Source: Anaerolineae bacterium
Lineage (GTDB): Bacteria > Chloroflexota > Anaerolineae > JAADDB01
Reading direction: 5' to 3'
Assembly: GCA_015490995.1 (NCBI GenBank)
Contig: WFWT01000069.1
Coordinates: 1 to 64,000 of the forward strand
Length of the DNA: 64,000 bases
Below are positions 31,227 to 44,155 of this stretch, piece by piece. The notes beneath the pieces were generated by a model. That model saw only the letters and a program-made list of their open reading frames with translations, had not been told where the DNA came from and ran no database searches. Made by a program: the position numbers and the translations under genes. Every line of letters begins with the position of its first letter. The stretch's first letter is position 1.

Positions 31227-32534
31227 ATGATGCGAGAGTGGCCAACATCGGTACGGGTGGCGCTGGTTCTGCTTCTAACGGTGGCCATAGCCATGTCCTC
31301 GATGAGCGTTGGTTTGGCCGTCGGGTTCGGCCTGGGCCGCATGAGCGCGTCGCGCGGGCCACAGGCTGTGCTTCCGGTAGGGAGCGATGCGGAGAAGATA
31401 ATTGAACCCTTCCTTACCCCGACGACCGAACCCCAGACAGAGGTGGAGCCACCCCCTGCGCCTGCCGGCGCCCCTGAAAACTTCGATGTCTTTTGGGAAG
31501 CCCTGGAGATCCTCAACGAATACTATTACGGCGATATGCCCCAGGGCAACGATATCACCTACGCGGCGATCCGTGGGCTGCTCAAGGCCCTGGGCGATCC
31601 GTTTACCTCATTCCTGGACCCCAAGACCGCCGAAATATTCTCCGCGGACATCAGTGGTTCCTTTGAGGGGATCGGGGCTCGGGTGGAACAGGCGGAAAAC
31701 GGTGGTGTGCGCTTGATCCAGGTTTTCCCCGGGTCACCGGCGGAAAAGGCCGGCTTGCAGGATGGAGACATTATCATCGCGGTGGATGGCAAGGACATTA
31801 CCGGGTTAACCTTGCTGGAGCAGGTCGCGTTGATTCGCGGGCCGGCAGGGAGCGAGGTGACCCTTACCATCGTGCGGGAGGGGGTGCGTGACCCCTTTGA
31901 CGTGGTCGTCACTCGTGGACGCATTGAAATCCCTATTATCGAGTATCGCATGCTGGAAGGGAACATCGCGTACATCAAGTTCAGCGAATTTAATGCCCTG
32001 GGCACGCGCAAAGTGCGGGAGGCCCTGCGGGAGCTGATGAAAGAGGATCCCAAAGGCCTGATCTTCGACATTCGCGGGAACCCCGGTGGCTTCCTCCACA
32101 TCGCCATTGGGGTGACTTCCCAGTTCCTCCCGGAAGGGCAGGTCATCCTCATTGAACGGTGGAAGGACGGTCGGGAGAAGGTCTATCGCAGCGAGGGCGG
32201 AGATCTGGCAGTCGACATTCCGATGGTCGTGTTGGTGGACCGTGGCAGCGCGAGCGCGTCGGAGATCTTGGCCGGCGCGTTGCAAGATCATGGCCGGGCG
32301 GTTATCATCGGTGAGCGTACCTTCGGCAAGGGGTCCGTACAGCAGTCCTTTGAGCTCAGTGATGGCTCCGAGTTGCGGGTGACCATCGCCCGCTGGCTGA
32401 CGCCGAATGGCCGCGAGATCCACCGGAAAGGCATTGAGCCGGACATCCCGGTGGAGGTAACCGATGAGGACGAAGCTGCCGGTCGCGATCCGGTGCTAGA
32501 GCGGGCATTGGAATACTTCCAAACAGGGCAGTGA
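31227..32534 (+). CDS. S41 family C-terminal processing peptidase (CtpA-like, PDZ)
   Basis: PDZ GSPAEKAGLQDGDIIIAVDGKDITGLTLLEQVALIRGPAGSEVTLTIVR; GSASASEILAGALQDHGRAVIIGERTFGKGSVQ. Confidence 0.95.
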   Translation: MMREWPTSVRVALVLLLTVAIAMSSMSVGLAVGFGLGRMSASRGPQAVLPVGSDAEKIIEPFLTPTTEPQTEVEPPPAPAGAPENFDVFWEALEILNEYYYGDMPQGNDITYAAIRGLLKALGDPFTSFLDPKTAEIFSADISGSFEGIGARVEQAENGGVRLIQVFPGSPAEKAGLQDGDIIIAVDGKDITGLTLLEQVALIRGPAGSEVTLTIVREGVRDPFDVVVTRGRIEIPIIEYRMLEGNIAYIKFSEFNALGTRKVREALRELMKEDPKGLIFDIRGNPGGFLHIAIGVTSQFLPEGQVILIERWKDGREKVYRSEGGDLAVDIPMVVLVDRGSASASEILAGALQDHGRAVIIGERTFGKGSVQQSFELSDGSELRVTIARWLTPNGREIHRKGIEPDIPVEVTDEDEAAGRDPVLERALEYFQTGQ

Positions 32535-32537
32535 GAT

Positions 32538-33005
32538 ATGGCCGAGCCGGTGCGGGTGGTGGCTACCAACCGTAAGGCCAAACACGATTACGAGATCATC
32601 GAGACGTATGAGGCAGGTATTGCCTTAACCGGTACCGAAATCAAATCGGTACGGGAGGGGCGGGTTAACCTGCAGGACGGGTTTGTCCTGATAAAGGACG
32701 GCGAGGCGTGGTTGATGAACGTCCACATCTCTCCGTATCACCATGGCTCGCTGTTCAACCACGAGCCGCGTCGGCCGCGCAAGCTGCTCTTACACAAGTG
32801 GGAAATTAATCGCCTGGCCGGGCGGGTAAAGGAGAAGGGGTGGACGATTGTGCCCCTGCGGATGTACATCAAAAATGGATGGGCTAAAGTGGAAATCGCC
32901 CTGGTACGTGGGCGCAAACAGTACGATAAACGGCGGGAGATCGCTAAGCGCGAGTTTGAGCGAGAAAAGGCCCGCTACCTCAAACGATGGGGTGTTAAGA
33001 CGTGA
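32538..33005 (+). CDS. smpB: SsrA-binding protein SmpB
   Basis: VVATNRKAKHDYEIIETYEAGIALTGTEIKSVREGRVNLQDGFV...LVRGRKQYDKRREIAKREFEREKARYLK. Confidence 0.98.
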   Translation: MAEPVRVVATNRKAKHDYEIIETYEAGIALTGTEIKSVREGRVNLQDGFVLIKDGEAWLMNVHISPYHHGSLFNHEPRRPRKLLLHKWEINRLAGRVKEKGWTIVPLRMYIKNGWAKVEIALVRGRKQYDKRREIAKREFEREKARYLKRWGVKT

Positions 33006-33035
33006 CCGGTGGTGATATCGTCCAGTAATCTTTAA

Positions 33036-33069
33036 GGGGAAGGCCGGAAGGAATTTCCCGGCCCTCCCC
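33036..33069 (+). terminator. GC-rich hairpin after smpB
   Basis: GGGGAaGGCCGG aaggaatttc CCGGCCcTCCCC. Confidence 0.6.
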
Positions 33070-33092
33070 TCCGGCCCTGACAATGGGCCGAC

Positions 33093-34910
33093 CTAATGGG
33101 GTTTTTCCGGCGTGGTCTCGGCGGGTGTTGTTAAGGCCGTCAGCTGGTTGAGCAAGTCCTCGGCCACGTTGAACCCCTGTTGCCAGAACTGTGGATCGTT
33201 GATGTCCACTCCCACCTCTTGGAGGATCTCTGCCGGGCGTCCTGCCCCCCCATAGGCGAGCAGGCGGAGATAATAAGGCTTAAACTGTTCTCCTTCCTCC
33301 TTGTACCGCTGGTACAGGGCCAATGTCAGAAGCTGGCCAAAACTGTACGCGTAACAGTAGAAGGGGGTGTAATAGAAGTGCGGAATGCTCACCCACTCGT
33401 GCTGAAATTCTTCGGTTAACTCCACACTGTCCCCGAATTGCTCCTGCAAGTTCTCGAAGTAGAGGCGGTTGAGATCCTCGTGGGCAGCACCTTGTTGCAC
33501 CGCGTCGTGAGCCGCGATTTCGAAGAGGACAAAGTACGCCTGTCGCATGACGGTCCCGTAAATGTCATCCAGCGCGGCGCCCAAGATTGTGCGACGTACG
33601 GCCGGATCCTGTTCCTCTGCCAACAACCGGTCGGTAAGGAGCATCTCTGCGAAGACGGAGGCGGTCTCCGCGAGGGGCAGGGGGGGATGCTGCGTCAAGA
33701 TGGAATGATGTGCGGCCAGCAGGCTGTGAATAGCGTGCCCGAGTTCGTGGGCCATGGTCGCCACGTCGCGAATGCGCTCTGTGTAGTTGAGGAGCACCCA
33801 TGGGGTGTACTTGGGGCTCACGGTCATGCAAAAGGCCCCCATCCGTTTGCCCGGGCGGACTTCACTGTCCACGTGCTGTTCGGCAAAGACCCGTTCCGCG
33901 TGCGCGCTTACCTGAGGATCGAAGCGGCGTAAGGTGTCCAGCACCAAGGAGACGGCTTCTTCATAGGGGACGTGACGTTCCTGCGTGCTCAACGGCGCGT
34001 AGATGTCGTACCGGCGCAGTTTGGCCATCCCCAGCCACTGCGCTTTAAGCTTGAAGTAGCGTTGGAAGAGGGGGGCGTTCTGCCGGCAGACATCCAGCAA
34101 CACCTCGACGGCTTCGTCGGGAATGTCATTGGATACGTTGCGCACGGCAATAGGGGAGGAGAACCCGCGCACACGCACAAATTCGTTGTACCAGTCGCGC
34201 ACCCTGTTGATGTAGATCTGGGCCAGCACGGGCGCTTCCTGCGAGAAGACCCGGTACATCTCTTGATATGCAGCAGCCCGCAAGGACGCGTCGGGTGACA
34301 TCACGTACTTGCTCAGTTCCGCCCGGGTCAAACGCCGCACTTCGCCGTCCACCTCAAGGGTGAACTCCAAGCGGTTGGTGAGCATGGAATACAGGGTCAC
34401 CAGCGCGTCGATACCGTTCGCGTTTTTGAGGTTAATGATCTGCTCGCGGTGTTCGTCCAACGTGTAAGGCTTCAGACGCCGCTGGCTCTGGAGGAAGTGC
34501 CGGTAGTCCGCATGCTCCTCTGCTGTGGGAAGCAGACGTTCTGCTTCCTCGTCGGTGAGGCTTTTCCACCACAGTTCGAAGAAGAGCACCCGGTTTTGGT
34601 AATCGGTCAACGCGTGCTGTATCCGGTTACGCAAGGCCAGGGCCTCGCTGTTTTGGGTGTTCTCCGAGAACCAGAGCTCGGCGTAACTGCCCAGAACCCG
34701 CATGTCCTCCACAAGGCTTTCGTACGCCTGCAGGATGTTCAGGAATTCCTCAGGGGACATGTCCGGGCGCAGACGATCGCGGTAGGCCTCAAAGGCAGTG
34801 ACCGCCGCCTCTAGGGCTTCCAGGCGCTGTTGGATCACCGTCGGCGAGGGCTCCGGCAGTAGCTCGGATAGGTCCCAACGGCCGAGTGAATACGTCGTTA
34901 CCTGCGTCAT
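33093..34910 (-). CDS. pepF: Oligoendopeptidase F (M3 family)
   Basis: MTQVTTYSLGRWDLSELLPEPSP...VATMAHELGHAIHSLLAAHHSILTQHPPLPLAETASVFAEML (HExxH). Confidence 0.95.
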   Translation of the reverse strand: MTQVTTYSLGRWDLSELLPEPSPTVIQQRLEALEAAVTAFEAYRDRLRPDMSPEEFLNILQAYESLVEDMRVLGSYAELWFSENTQNSEALALRNRIQHALTDYQNRVLFFELWWKSLTDEEAERLLPTAEEHADYRHFLQSQRRLKPYTLDEHREQIINLKNANGIDALVTLYSMLTNRLEFTLEVDGEVRRLTRAELSKYVMSPDASLRAAAYQEMYRVFSQEAPVLAQIYINRVRDWYNEFVRVRGFSSPIAVRNVSNDIPDEAVEVLLDVCRQNAPLFQRYFKLKAQWLGMAKLRRYDIYAPLSTQERHVPYEEAVSLVLDTLRRFDPQVSAHAERVFAEQHVDSEVRPGKRMGAFCMTVSPKYTPWVLLNYTERIRDVATMAHELGHAIHSLLAAHHSILTQHPPLPLAETASVFAEMLLTDRLLAEEQDPAVRRTILGAALDDIYGTVMRQAYFVLFEIAAHDAVQQGAAHEDLNRLYFENLQEQFGDSVELTEEFQHEWVSIPHFYYTPFYCYAYSFGQLLTLALYQRYKEEGEQFKPYYLRLLAYGGAGRPAEILQEVGVDINDPQFWQQGFNVAEDLLNQLTALTTPAETTPEKPH

Positions 34911-35058
34911 CGATGGTTTACCTCCTTTCTGACTCCAACATGAAGCAAGCCCTATCCGTCGCTTGCTTGCGTCGTTTGTAATAAGGATACGTTGTCCCCT
35001 CATGAGGGGAAACAACCAGGGACACAGGATACGACAGGAAACGGGAAATACACAAGAA

Positions 35059-35216
35059 GAGAGCGTTCGAAAACTCGGCCTTTCGGCCCTCCCGGCAAAC
35101 GGGCAGCTCTGAGGAAATCGGGCCATTCCCCCTCTCTGTCAAATTGGGGAAAGGGTGAGGCCGCGTCCGTGTTTCCCCGTGAGACGTTCACAGGCTCTGA
35201 ATTTGCGAGCGCTCTC
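35059..35216. mobile_element. MITE-like element with terminal inverted repeats and 5-bp flanking duplication
   Basis: 5' GAGAGCGTTCGAAAACTC; 3' reverse complement GAGAGCGCTCGCAAATTC (15/18); flanked by AAGAA at 35054-35058 and 35217-35221. Confidence 0.65.
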
Positions 35217-35263
35217 AAGAAGAGCACACGTCCAAGGCCTGGCAGGCGTAAGGGAGGGGAAAC

Positions 35264-35292
35264 TTGGCGTTGGAAATGAGACAAAGTATACT
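35264..35292 (+). promoter_or_regulatory. Candidate sigma70-type promoter (TTGGCG-17-TATACT)
   Basis: TTGGCG 35264-35269, 17-bp spacer, TATACT 35287-35292, upstream of Trm112-like gene. Confidence 0.55.
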
Positions 35293-35403
35293 ACCTCCGG
35301 TCGATGAGATGTCATCGGACGGCCATTGTATGAGGTCGGCAATGCCCCGGCAGCACCTTGAGATGGGTGCCCATTCACCTCGTATGACAAGGGAGGTTGG
35401 CCA

Positions 35404-35646
35404 ATGGCTGTGGACCAGGAGCTTCTGGAGATTTTGCGTTGTCCCGCGTGCGTGCGCGACGGCCCAGATGCGGGAATGCTGGACCTGGTGCGGGATGGAA
35501 CCTGGCTGGTATGTCGGGATTGCGACCGTAAATACCCCATTCGTGAGGACATCCCCGTGATGTTGATCGAGGAAGGGGATAAGTGGCGGGGGACGCCGGT
35601 AGACTCCCTGCCCGACCCAGGTCCCCTGGTACCAGAGGAGGGGTAA
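35404..35646 (+). CDS. Trm112-family (UPF0434) zinc-binding protein
   Basis: LLEILRCPACVRDG...WLVCRDCDRKYPIREDIPVMLIEEG. Confidence 0.93.
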   Translation: MAVDQELLEILRCPACVRDGPDAGMLDLVRDGTWLVCRDCDRKYPIREDIPVMLIEEGDKWRGTPVDSLPDPGPLVPEEG

Positions 35647-35671
35647 AGCGTAGCCCGTGGTTGAGAGAAGG

Positions 35672-35707
35672 GGCGCAGGGGCTGTGGTCGAGAGGAGTCC
35701 CTGCGCC
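35672..35707. terminator. Hairpin between convergent genes
   Basis: GGCGCAGGG...CCCTGCGCC. Confidence 0.6.
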
Positions 35708-35718
35708 TTAATGTGTTC

Positions 35719-36678
35719 TCACGTGCTGGATGGCTTGGATGTCAACAAGTTGGTGCGGGAAAGGTCGTTCCGGCGGATGGCAAAACGGTCGAAGTCCCGG
35801 GCTACGACGACGTTAGGGAAAATGGCAGATGCTTCCGCAAGGACCTGCTCTTCGGTGTAGCGTCGGGAGATGTGGGTGAGGATCAGGTGTTTGACGCCGG
35901 CCTCCCGGGCCAGGCGGGCAGCCTGAGAGGCCGTAAGGTGACCGAAAGCACGGGCGAGATCGGCTTCCGGTTGAAGGTACGTGGCTTCGATGACCAGCGC
36001 GTCCACACCGGCACAGTAGGGGATAAGTGGTTCAACAGCTGCCGCATCGCCGACAAAGGCGAGCCGTACGCCGGGACGGTATGGCCCCAACACTTCGTCC
36101 GGGTGCACGACACGCCCCGAGGGGAGCACCACGCTTTCGCCCCGCACCAGGCGTCGGCGTTCCGGACCTGGGGGAATGCCCAGGGCTTCTGCTTTCTCCG
36201 GCAGGAAAGGACGGCGGCCAGGTTCCTCGAAAAGGAAGCCATAGCACCCCTCTCCCCGGTGAATCACGGGGAAGACGGTTACTTTTAGCGCAGCATCCTC
36301 AAACAACACTCCCGGCTCGATGGGGATAAGGTCCACCCGCAGCGGGTATTGTCCCGGTCCGAAAACCACGTCAAGCAGCCCCTTTACCCGCTGGAGTGGC
36401 CATTCTCCTCCGTAAATGCGCACATGGTCCATCATCTCCCATCGGCCCATGGTGGAGAGCAGGCCGCCCAACCCAAGAATGTGATCCAGGTGGCCGTGGG
36501 TGAGCAGTATGGTGTGCAAACGTCGAAATCCTAAGCCGCTGAGGAGAAGCTGGCGCTGGGTCCCCTCCCCACAGTCGATCATGAAGCGTTTGTCTTGGTG
36601 CAACAGCACCGCGGAGGAAAGCCCGCGTTCTTTTGAGGGTGCAGAGGCCGAGGTGCCGAGAAAGACTAATTCGAACAT
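35719..36678 (-). CDS. rnz: Ribonuclease Z (tRNase Z)
   Basis: [77 protein letters not shown]. Confidence 0.95.
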   Translation of the reverse strand: MFELVFLGTSASAPSKERGLSSAVLLHQDKRFMIDCGEGTQRQLLLSGLGFRRLHTILLTHGHLDHILGLGGLLSTMGRWEMMDHVRIYGGEWPLQRVKGLLDVVFGPGQYPLRVDLIPIEPGVLFEDAALKVTVFPVIHRGEGCYGFLFEEPGRRPFLPEKAEALGIPPGPERRRLVRGESVVLPSGRVVHPDEVLGPYRPGVRLAFVGDAAAVEPLIPYCAGVDALVIEATYLQPEADLARAFGHLTASQAARLAREAGVKHLILTHISRRYTEEQVLAEASAIFPNVVVARDFDRFAIRRNDLSRTNLLTSKPSST

Positions 36679-37733
36679 TGGACGATCACCCGGTCGGTTT
36701 CTTCGTGCAGGGTGATGTGAGCTGGGACAAACTGCGTACTCAGCCAAATTACGGTGCGCAGATGGTTCGTCGCCTGAGGCGTGCTATATCGCCAGCGAGA
36801 TATACCCCGAGCCAACAAGGGGACCACCACCTGGTCCGCTAAAAAAGGGTCCAGCGCGGCGGGCGACCGGTGAAAGGCGAGGAACTCGTCCACCGCCTCA
36901 TCCGCGACGCGCTCCGCCGGTTTGCCTCGAGCACCCAGGGCAACGCCCCCGCCCCAGCCGTTTTCATACGCGCCGATAACTATCACGCATGTCCCAATGC
37001 CCGGGCTGGGTGCGTCCACCACGTCGACGGTGTCGGGGGAAAGGCCTGCACTTTGCAGCCGTCGTCGTGCCTGCTTTGCCTGCCGTTCTCGGATGTGATC
37101 GGGTAGGTTACTGCTGGCCGAGAGCACCCACAAGTGGGTGAGATCCCCTCGTTCGACCCAATCCACGTCCTGCGGGGCAGGGGTAGGAGGACGCACGGCC
37201 GCCTGGACGCGTCCCCCCCCACGGGGATACCACCCCCAGCGCTTTATGTGTAGGCTCACACGCCATCCCAATACTTCGGTCGCAGGGGTAAACACGCGTT
37301 GCAGGTAATGAAAGGGAGGGCTCCACGGCACGTGAGTGCCTCCTGTCACGCTGACCCACGAGGGCGCTGTCGCCTCGGCCAGCGGTGGGATAAGGGTTTG
37401 GAGGATGAGGCCGGTAGCGCCTGCGGTGCCCACGTCGAACCGATAGCTTCCCGGTTGTGCCGGTTGTTGAGGCGCGAAGTACAGCTCTTGACTTCCCTCT
37501 TCAGCCCCCTCCACCACAGCGTGACAGATGGCAGCCGCGGCCTGTACCGCGGTCAAATGTTGGGGGCGTAACCCCGGCCGGGAGCGTTTGGCCCGGATGC
37601 GCACCATGCGAAAAGCCCGTCCCGTCAGGATGGACAGGCTTAAGGCAGCCCGTAAAATCTGTCCGCCCCCTTCACCATAGCTCCCATCAATGACCAGCGG
37701 ATCCTGCATCCCGCGTGGGTTCCCCTCCCCCAT
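36666..37733 (-). CDS. rtcA: RNA 3'-terminal phosphate cyclase
   Basis: [58 protein letters not shown]...[18 protein letters not shown]. Confidence 0.95.
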   Translation of the reverse strand: MGEGNPRGMQDPLVIDGSYGEGGGQILRAALSLSILTGRAFRMVRIRAKRSRPGLRPQHLTAVQAAAAICHAVVEGAEEGSQELYFAPQQPAQPGSYRFDVGTAGATGLILQTLIPPLAEATAPSWVSVTGGTHVPWSPPFHYLQRVFTPATEVLGWRVSLHIKRWGWYPRGGGRVQAAVRPPTPAPQDVDWVERGDLTHLWVLSASSNLPDHIRERQAKQARRRLQSAGLSPDTVDVVDAPSPGIGTCVIVIGAYENGWGGGVALGARGKPAERVADEAVDEFLAFHRSPAALDPFLADQVVVPLLARGISRWRYSTPQATNHLRTVIWLSTQFVPAHITLHEETDRVIVQCSN

Positions 37734-38063
37734 GCCTTTGCCTCAGGTACGGAAAAGTCGTTCAGCCCTTGTGAAGGGCAGTACATCCCACACTACGGAC
37801 AGGGCACTTCCGGATTATATGCCTGACCCTGGGGACGAGTACAATAACGCACGCTGTGTGGTGTTGACCCTGGAGTGATGAAACGGGGCATTGGGGACAC
37901 AGGAACGAGGACATTCACGGGGTTCCCCGGGGAGATCTGTTCAAAGACGGAAGAAGGGGTGTGGGCGTAGATGGGCAACTGAGGGTACAATATGGGGTAG
38001 GTGGGCATCAGGGCAGGCCCACCCGTAGCGGGATAAGCACGGACATCCGACGGGAGGGCGAGA

Positions 38064-39953
38064 GTGAAACGCGAGGAGCGGTATCCCTTTCTAGCTCGTC
38101 TGGCGCAGGCGCCCATCGTGGCCGATGGCGCGATGGGCACAATGATATACAGTAAAGGGGTACCTTTTGACCGGTGTTTTGATGAGTTGAACCTTTCCCA
38201 GCGGGGCTTGATCGGCAGCATCCACGATGCGTATCTGGTCGCGGGCGCGGAGATTCTGGAAACCAACACCTTTGGGGCGTCGCGGGTACGACTGGCGGAG
38301 TATGGGTTGGCCGATAAGGTGTTGGCTATCAATATGGCCGGTGTGCGCATTGCGCAAGAGGCCCGAGAAGCGCGCGGGGTGGAAGCGTTTATCGCCGGTT
38401 CTATCGGACCGACGGGCAAGCGATTGCAGCCTTATGGCCCCCTGTCTCCTGCACAGGCAGAAGCTGCGTTTCGCGAGCAGGCAGAGGCGCTCATCACCGC
38501 CGGGGTGGATCTCCTGATTCTGGAGACGTTCTCTTACCTGGATGAAATCCTGGCCGCGTTGCGGGCGATTCGGGCAGTGAGTGACATTCCCATCATTGCG
38601 GAGATGACCTTCGGGGAGGATCTGCGCACCCTGTCGGGACACACGCCCACGGTGGTCGCGCGCGCCCTCGTAGAGGCGGGTGCGGACGTGGTTGGCGCGA
38701 ATTGTGGTACCGGCCCCTCTGGCGTACTGGCCGTGATGGAGGAGATGGTTCAGGCACAGGTGAATGTGCCTCTTTCGGCCATGCCCAACGCGGGGTTCCC
38801 CGCCCGGGTGGGGCAGCGCTTGATGTATCCCTCCTCACCCCCGTATTTTGCCGACTTCGCCCGACGATTGAAGGCCCTGGGGGTGCGGGTGATCGGTGGC
38901 TGTTGTGGGACCACGCCTGCTCACATCGCGGCCATGGTGGAGGCGGTGCGGGAGCCTTCGTCTGCTACCTCGCGGTCCGTCGCCACGGTTGTGGAGCCCC
39001 TGATCGACGTGACCCTCCCGGCGGAAACGGAAACTTTGCCTCCCACCCAGCTAGAACAGAAGTTGGGTCGTCAGTTCCTCATCACTGTGGAGATGTCCCC
39101 CCCGCGGGGATATCGGCCGGATAAGATGCTGGACGGGGCGCATCGCTTAAAGGAGGCCGGTGTGGATGCCATCAACGTGGCCGACAACCCCATGGCTCGT
39201 ATGCGCATGAGCGCGTGGGCAGCCGCGTTTCTGGTTCAGACCCGTGTGGGGGTGGACACGATTCTGCATTTTCCGGTGCGAGGGCGCAACCTCTTGCGGG
39301 TGCAAAGTGATCTGTTGGCCGTACACGCGCTGGGTATTCGCCACGTGTTCGTGGTGATGGGGGATCCTACCCGCATCGGTGATTATCCGGACGCCGCGGA
39401 CACGTATGACGTTGTGCCTTCAGGGTTGATCCGGTTGATTAAGCAACGGTTTAACCAGGGGCAGGATCAAGCAGGCCAACCTATTGGCCAACCTACCCGC
39501 TTTATCGTCGGTGCCGCGTTGAACATGGGCGCGGCAGACTTGCAGCGGGAAGTGCGGGTTATGCGTCGGAAGCTGGAGGCCGGCGCGGATTTCTTCCTCA
39601 CCCAGCCGGTGTACGATGTGACGACGGTGGAACGGTTCCTGGAACTGACGGGGGATATCCCCGTGCCGGTCATCATGGGGTTGTTGCCGTTGCGCAGTTA
39701 CCGGCATGCAGCGTTCCTGCATCACGAGGTGCCGGGCATCACCATTCCGGAAACGTTGTTGGAACGCATGGCCGCGGCCGGTCCCGACGCACTGGAGGAA
39801 GGCATCCGCATTGCCCAGGAGCTGGCCGTTGCCCTGCAACCTTATGTGCAGGGGTTTTACATTATCCCTCCTTTCGGCCGGTACGACATGGTACCTCCGA
39901 TCCTGCGCGTGCTCGGGGATCGGGCTTTGACCCGGTGGCCAGAGGACAGATAA
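38064..39953 (+). CDS. Bifunctional homocysteine S-methyltransferase / methylenetetrahydrofolate reductase
   Basis: N-term ADGAMGTMIYSKGVPFDRCFDELN...GANCGTGPSG...IGGCCGTTPAHI; C-term TVEMSPPRGYRPDKML...FLTQPVYDVTTVERFLE (MetF). Confidence 0.95.
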   Translation: MKREERYPFLARLAQAPIVADGAMGTMIYSKGVPFDRCFDELNLSQRGLIGSIHDAYLVAGAEILETNTFGASRVRLAEYGLADKVLAINMAGVRIAQEAREARGVEAFIAGSIGPTGKRLQPYGPLSPAQAEAAFREQAEALITAGVDLLILETFSYLDEILAALRAIRAVSDIPIIAEMTFGEDLRTLSGHTPTVVARALVEAGADVVGANCGTGPSGVLAVMEEMVQAQVNVPLSAMPNAGFPARVGQRLMYPSSPPYFADFARRLKALGVRVIGGCCGTTPAHIAAMVEAVREPSSATSRSVATVVEPLIDVTLPAETETLPPTQLEQKLGRQFLITVEMSPPRGYRPDKMLDGAHRLKEAGVDAINVADNPMARMRMSAWAAAFLVQTRVGVDTILHFPVRGRNLLRVQSDLLAVHALGIRHVFVVMGDPTRIGDYPDAADTYDVVPSGLIRLIKQRFNQGQDQAGQPIGQPTRFIVGAALNMGAADLQREVRVMRRKLEAGADFFLTQPVYDVTTVERFLELTGDIPVPVIMGLLPLRSYRHAAFLHHEVPGITIPETLLERMAAAGPDALEEGIRIAQELAVALQPYVQGFYIIPPFGRYDMVPPILRVLGDRALTRWPEDR

Positions 39954-39990
39954 GGGCATCCCTGCGGTCTCAACTTAGGAGGAACAACGT

Positions 39991-42446
<2,456 letters not shown>

Positions 42447-42503
42447 CCTGCAACGGTCGGGAGGCGCTTACAGTATAACGCTGTAACGCGGTCGGCTACG
42501 TGG

Positions 42504-42536
42504 GAAGGGAAGCGCCGTCAAAGGGCGCTTCCCTTC
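42504..42536 (+). terminator. Perfect 13-bp hairpin between gapA and pgk
   Basis: GAAGGGAAGCGCC gtcaaag GGCGCTTCCCTTC; no clear U tract. Confidence 0.55.
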
Positions 42537-42611
42537 TAGAGCAGATCGCCTCCGGGTAACCTATAGGCGGGCAATGAGGCATCATCACATGGTGCGCGCG
42601 GGAGGCCCAAC

Positions 42612-43796
42612 ATGAACAAAAAAACCATCCGGGATGTGAATGTCCAAGGACGGAAGGTGTTGGTGCGCGTGGACTTCAACGTCCCCTTGAAGGACGGTCG
42701 GGTTGTTGACGACACGCGGATTCGGGCGGCGATGCCGACTTTGCAGTATCTCCTGGACCACGGCGCGGCCGTCATTCTCATGTCCCACCTGGGGCGCCCC
42801 AAAGGCAGCCCAGACCCGAAATATTCCCTTCGGCCGGTGGCCGAGCATCTGGCCCAACTTCTAGGACAAGCGGTCCGTTTTGCCCCGGAGCCGGTGGGGC
42901 CGCAGGCAGAAGCCATGGCGCGCGATCTTCGACCGGGCGATGTGTTGCTCCTGGAAAACACGCGCTTTCATCCTGGGGAAACCAAGAACGATCCCGAATT
43001 TGCCCGTCAGTTAGCCGCGCTGGCCGGCCCGGAGGGCCTTTTCGTGAACGACGCGTTTGGCACCGCCCATCGGGCTCACGCTTCCGTAGTGGGCGTGGCC
43101 CAATACTTGCCCGCGGTGGCAGGCTTTCTCATGGAGAAAGAGCTGACCTTCTTGGGGCGTCTGCTCTCGCAGCCCGATAGGCCTTTCATTGCCATTCTGG
43201 GCGGCGCCAAGATATCGGACAAAATTGGGGTCATCCGTAGCCTGCTGGTCCGGGCCGACCGGGTTCTGATCGGGGGAGGGATGGCCAACACGTTCCTGAA
43301 AGCTCAGGGCAAGGAAGTCGGAGATTCCCTGGTCGAGGATGATGCCGTCCCCGAGGCGCGTGCGTTGTTGGACGCGGGGGAGGGGAAGTTGTTCTTACCG
43401 GTTGATGTGGTGATCGCGGACCGTTTCGCGGTGGACGCGGCCAAGCGTGTGGTATCGGTGGATGAGGTGAGCCCAGGATGGCGCATCCTGGACATCGGTC
43501 CCCGGACGGTGGCCCGATTTCGCGAGATATGCCGGGAAGCGCGTACGGTGTTCTGGAATGGGCCGATGGGCGTGTTTGAATTTCCACCCTTTGCAGAGGG
43601 CACATTTGCCATCGCCCGTGCCCTGGCCGAGCTGGAGAGAGCTGTCACCATTGTGGGTGGTGGGGATTCGGTGGCCGCGGTGCGTCAGGCAAACGTGGCC
43701 GATAAGATCACGCATATCTCTACCGGCGGAGGCGCAAGCCTAGAGTTCGTGGAGGGAAAACCACTGCCCGGTGTAGAGGTTCTGGAGGACCGCTGA
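42612..43796 (+). CDS. pgk: Phosphoglycerate kinase
   Basis: [46 protein letters not shown]...[25 protein letters not shown]. Confidence 0.98.
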   Translation: MNKKTIRDVNVQGRKVLVRVDFNVPLKDGRVVDDTRIRAAMPTLQYLLDHGAAVILMSHLGRPKGSPDPKYSLRPVAEHLAQLLGQAVRFAPEPVGPQAEAMARDLRPGDVLLLENTRFHPGETKNDPEFARQLAALAGPEGLFVNDAFGTAHRAHASVVGVAQYLPAVAGFLMEKELTFLGRLLSQPDRPFIAILGGAKISDKIGVIRSLLVRADRVLIGGGMANTFLKAQGKEVGDSLVEDDAVPEARALLDAGEGKLFLPVDVVIADRFAVDAAKRVVSVDEVSPGWRILDIGPRTVARFREICREARTVFWNGPMGVFEFPPFAEGTFAIARALAELERAVTIVGGGDSVAAVRQANVADKITHISTGGGASLEFVEGKPLPGVEVLEDR

Positions 43797-43808
43797 AGAG
43801 GAGGGATT

Positions 43809-44129
43809 ATGTCCTTGTTCGGACGGCTCAAGCAGCTCATTCACCAGAAGAGCGAGGCCATGCGTTTCTATCCGGTGCGGGTGCGATGCGACCGCTGTGG
43901 CGAGATCCTGGAAACGCGCGTGAACCTGCACAATGACCTGTCCGCCCGATATGACGAGCGAGGACGGGTGCAAGGTTATTTTGTGCGCAAGGTGCTTCAC
44001 GGTTCAGGCCGCACGCGGTGTTTCGTGGCGGTGGAAGTGGAGTTGGAGTTTAACGCGCGTCGGGAGCTGGTATCACGGCGAGCACACGGGGGCACCTTTG
44101 TGGATGAGTTCGCGCCCTCATCATCCTGA
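43809..44129 (+). CDS. Conserved-looking hypothetical protein between pgk and tpiA
   Basis: MSLFGRLKQLIHQKSEAMRFYPVRVRCDRCGEILETRVNLHNDLSARYDERGRVQGYFVRKVLHGSGRTRCF; tight intergenic spacing. Confidence 0.8.
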   Translation: MSLFGRLKQLIHQKSEAMRFYPVRVRCDRCGEILETRVNLHNDLSARYDERGRVQGYFVRKVLHGSGRTRCFVAVEVELEFNARRELVSRRAHGGTFVDEFAPSSS

Positions 44130-44155
44130 ACTACCCTGGAAGGAGGACAGATCCC

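Noticed and set aside
33093-35126. 677-aa reading of pepF
   Set aside because: The first 71 residues cover the intergenic repeat region; MTQVTTYSLGRWDLSELLPEPSP at 34910 is the natural start.
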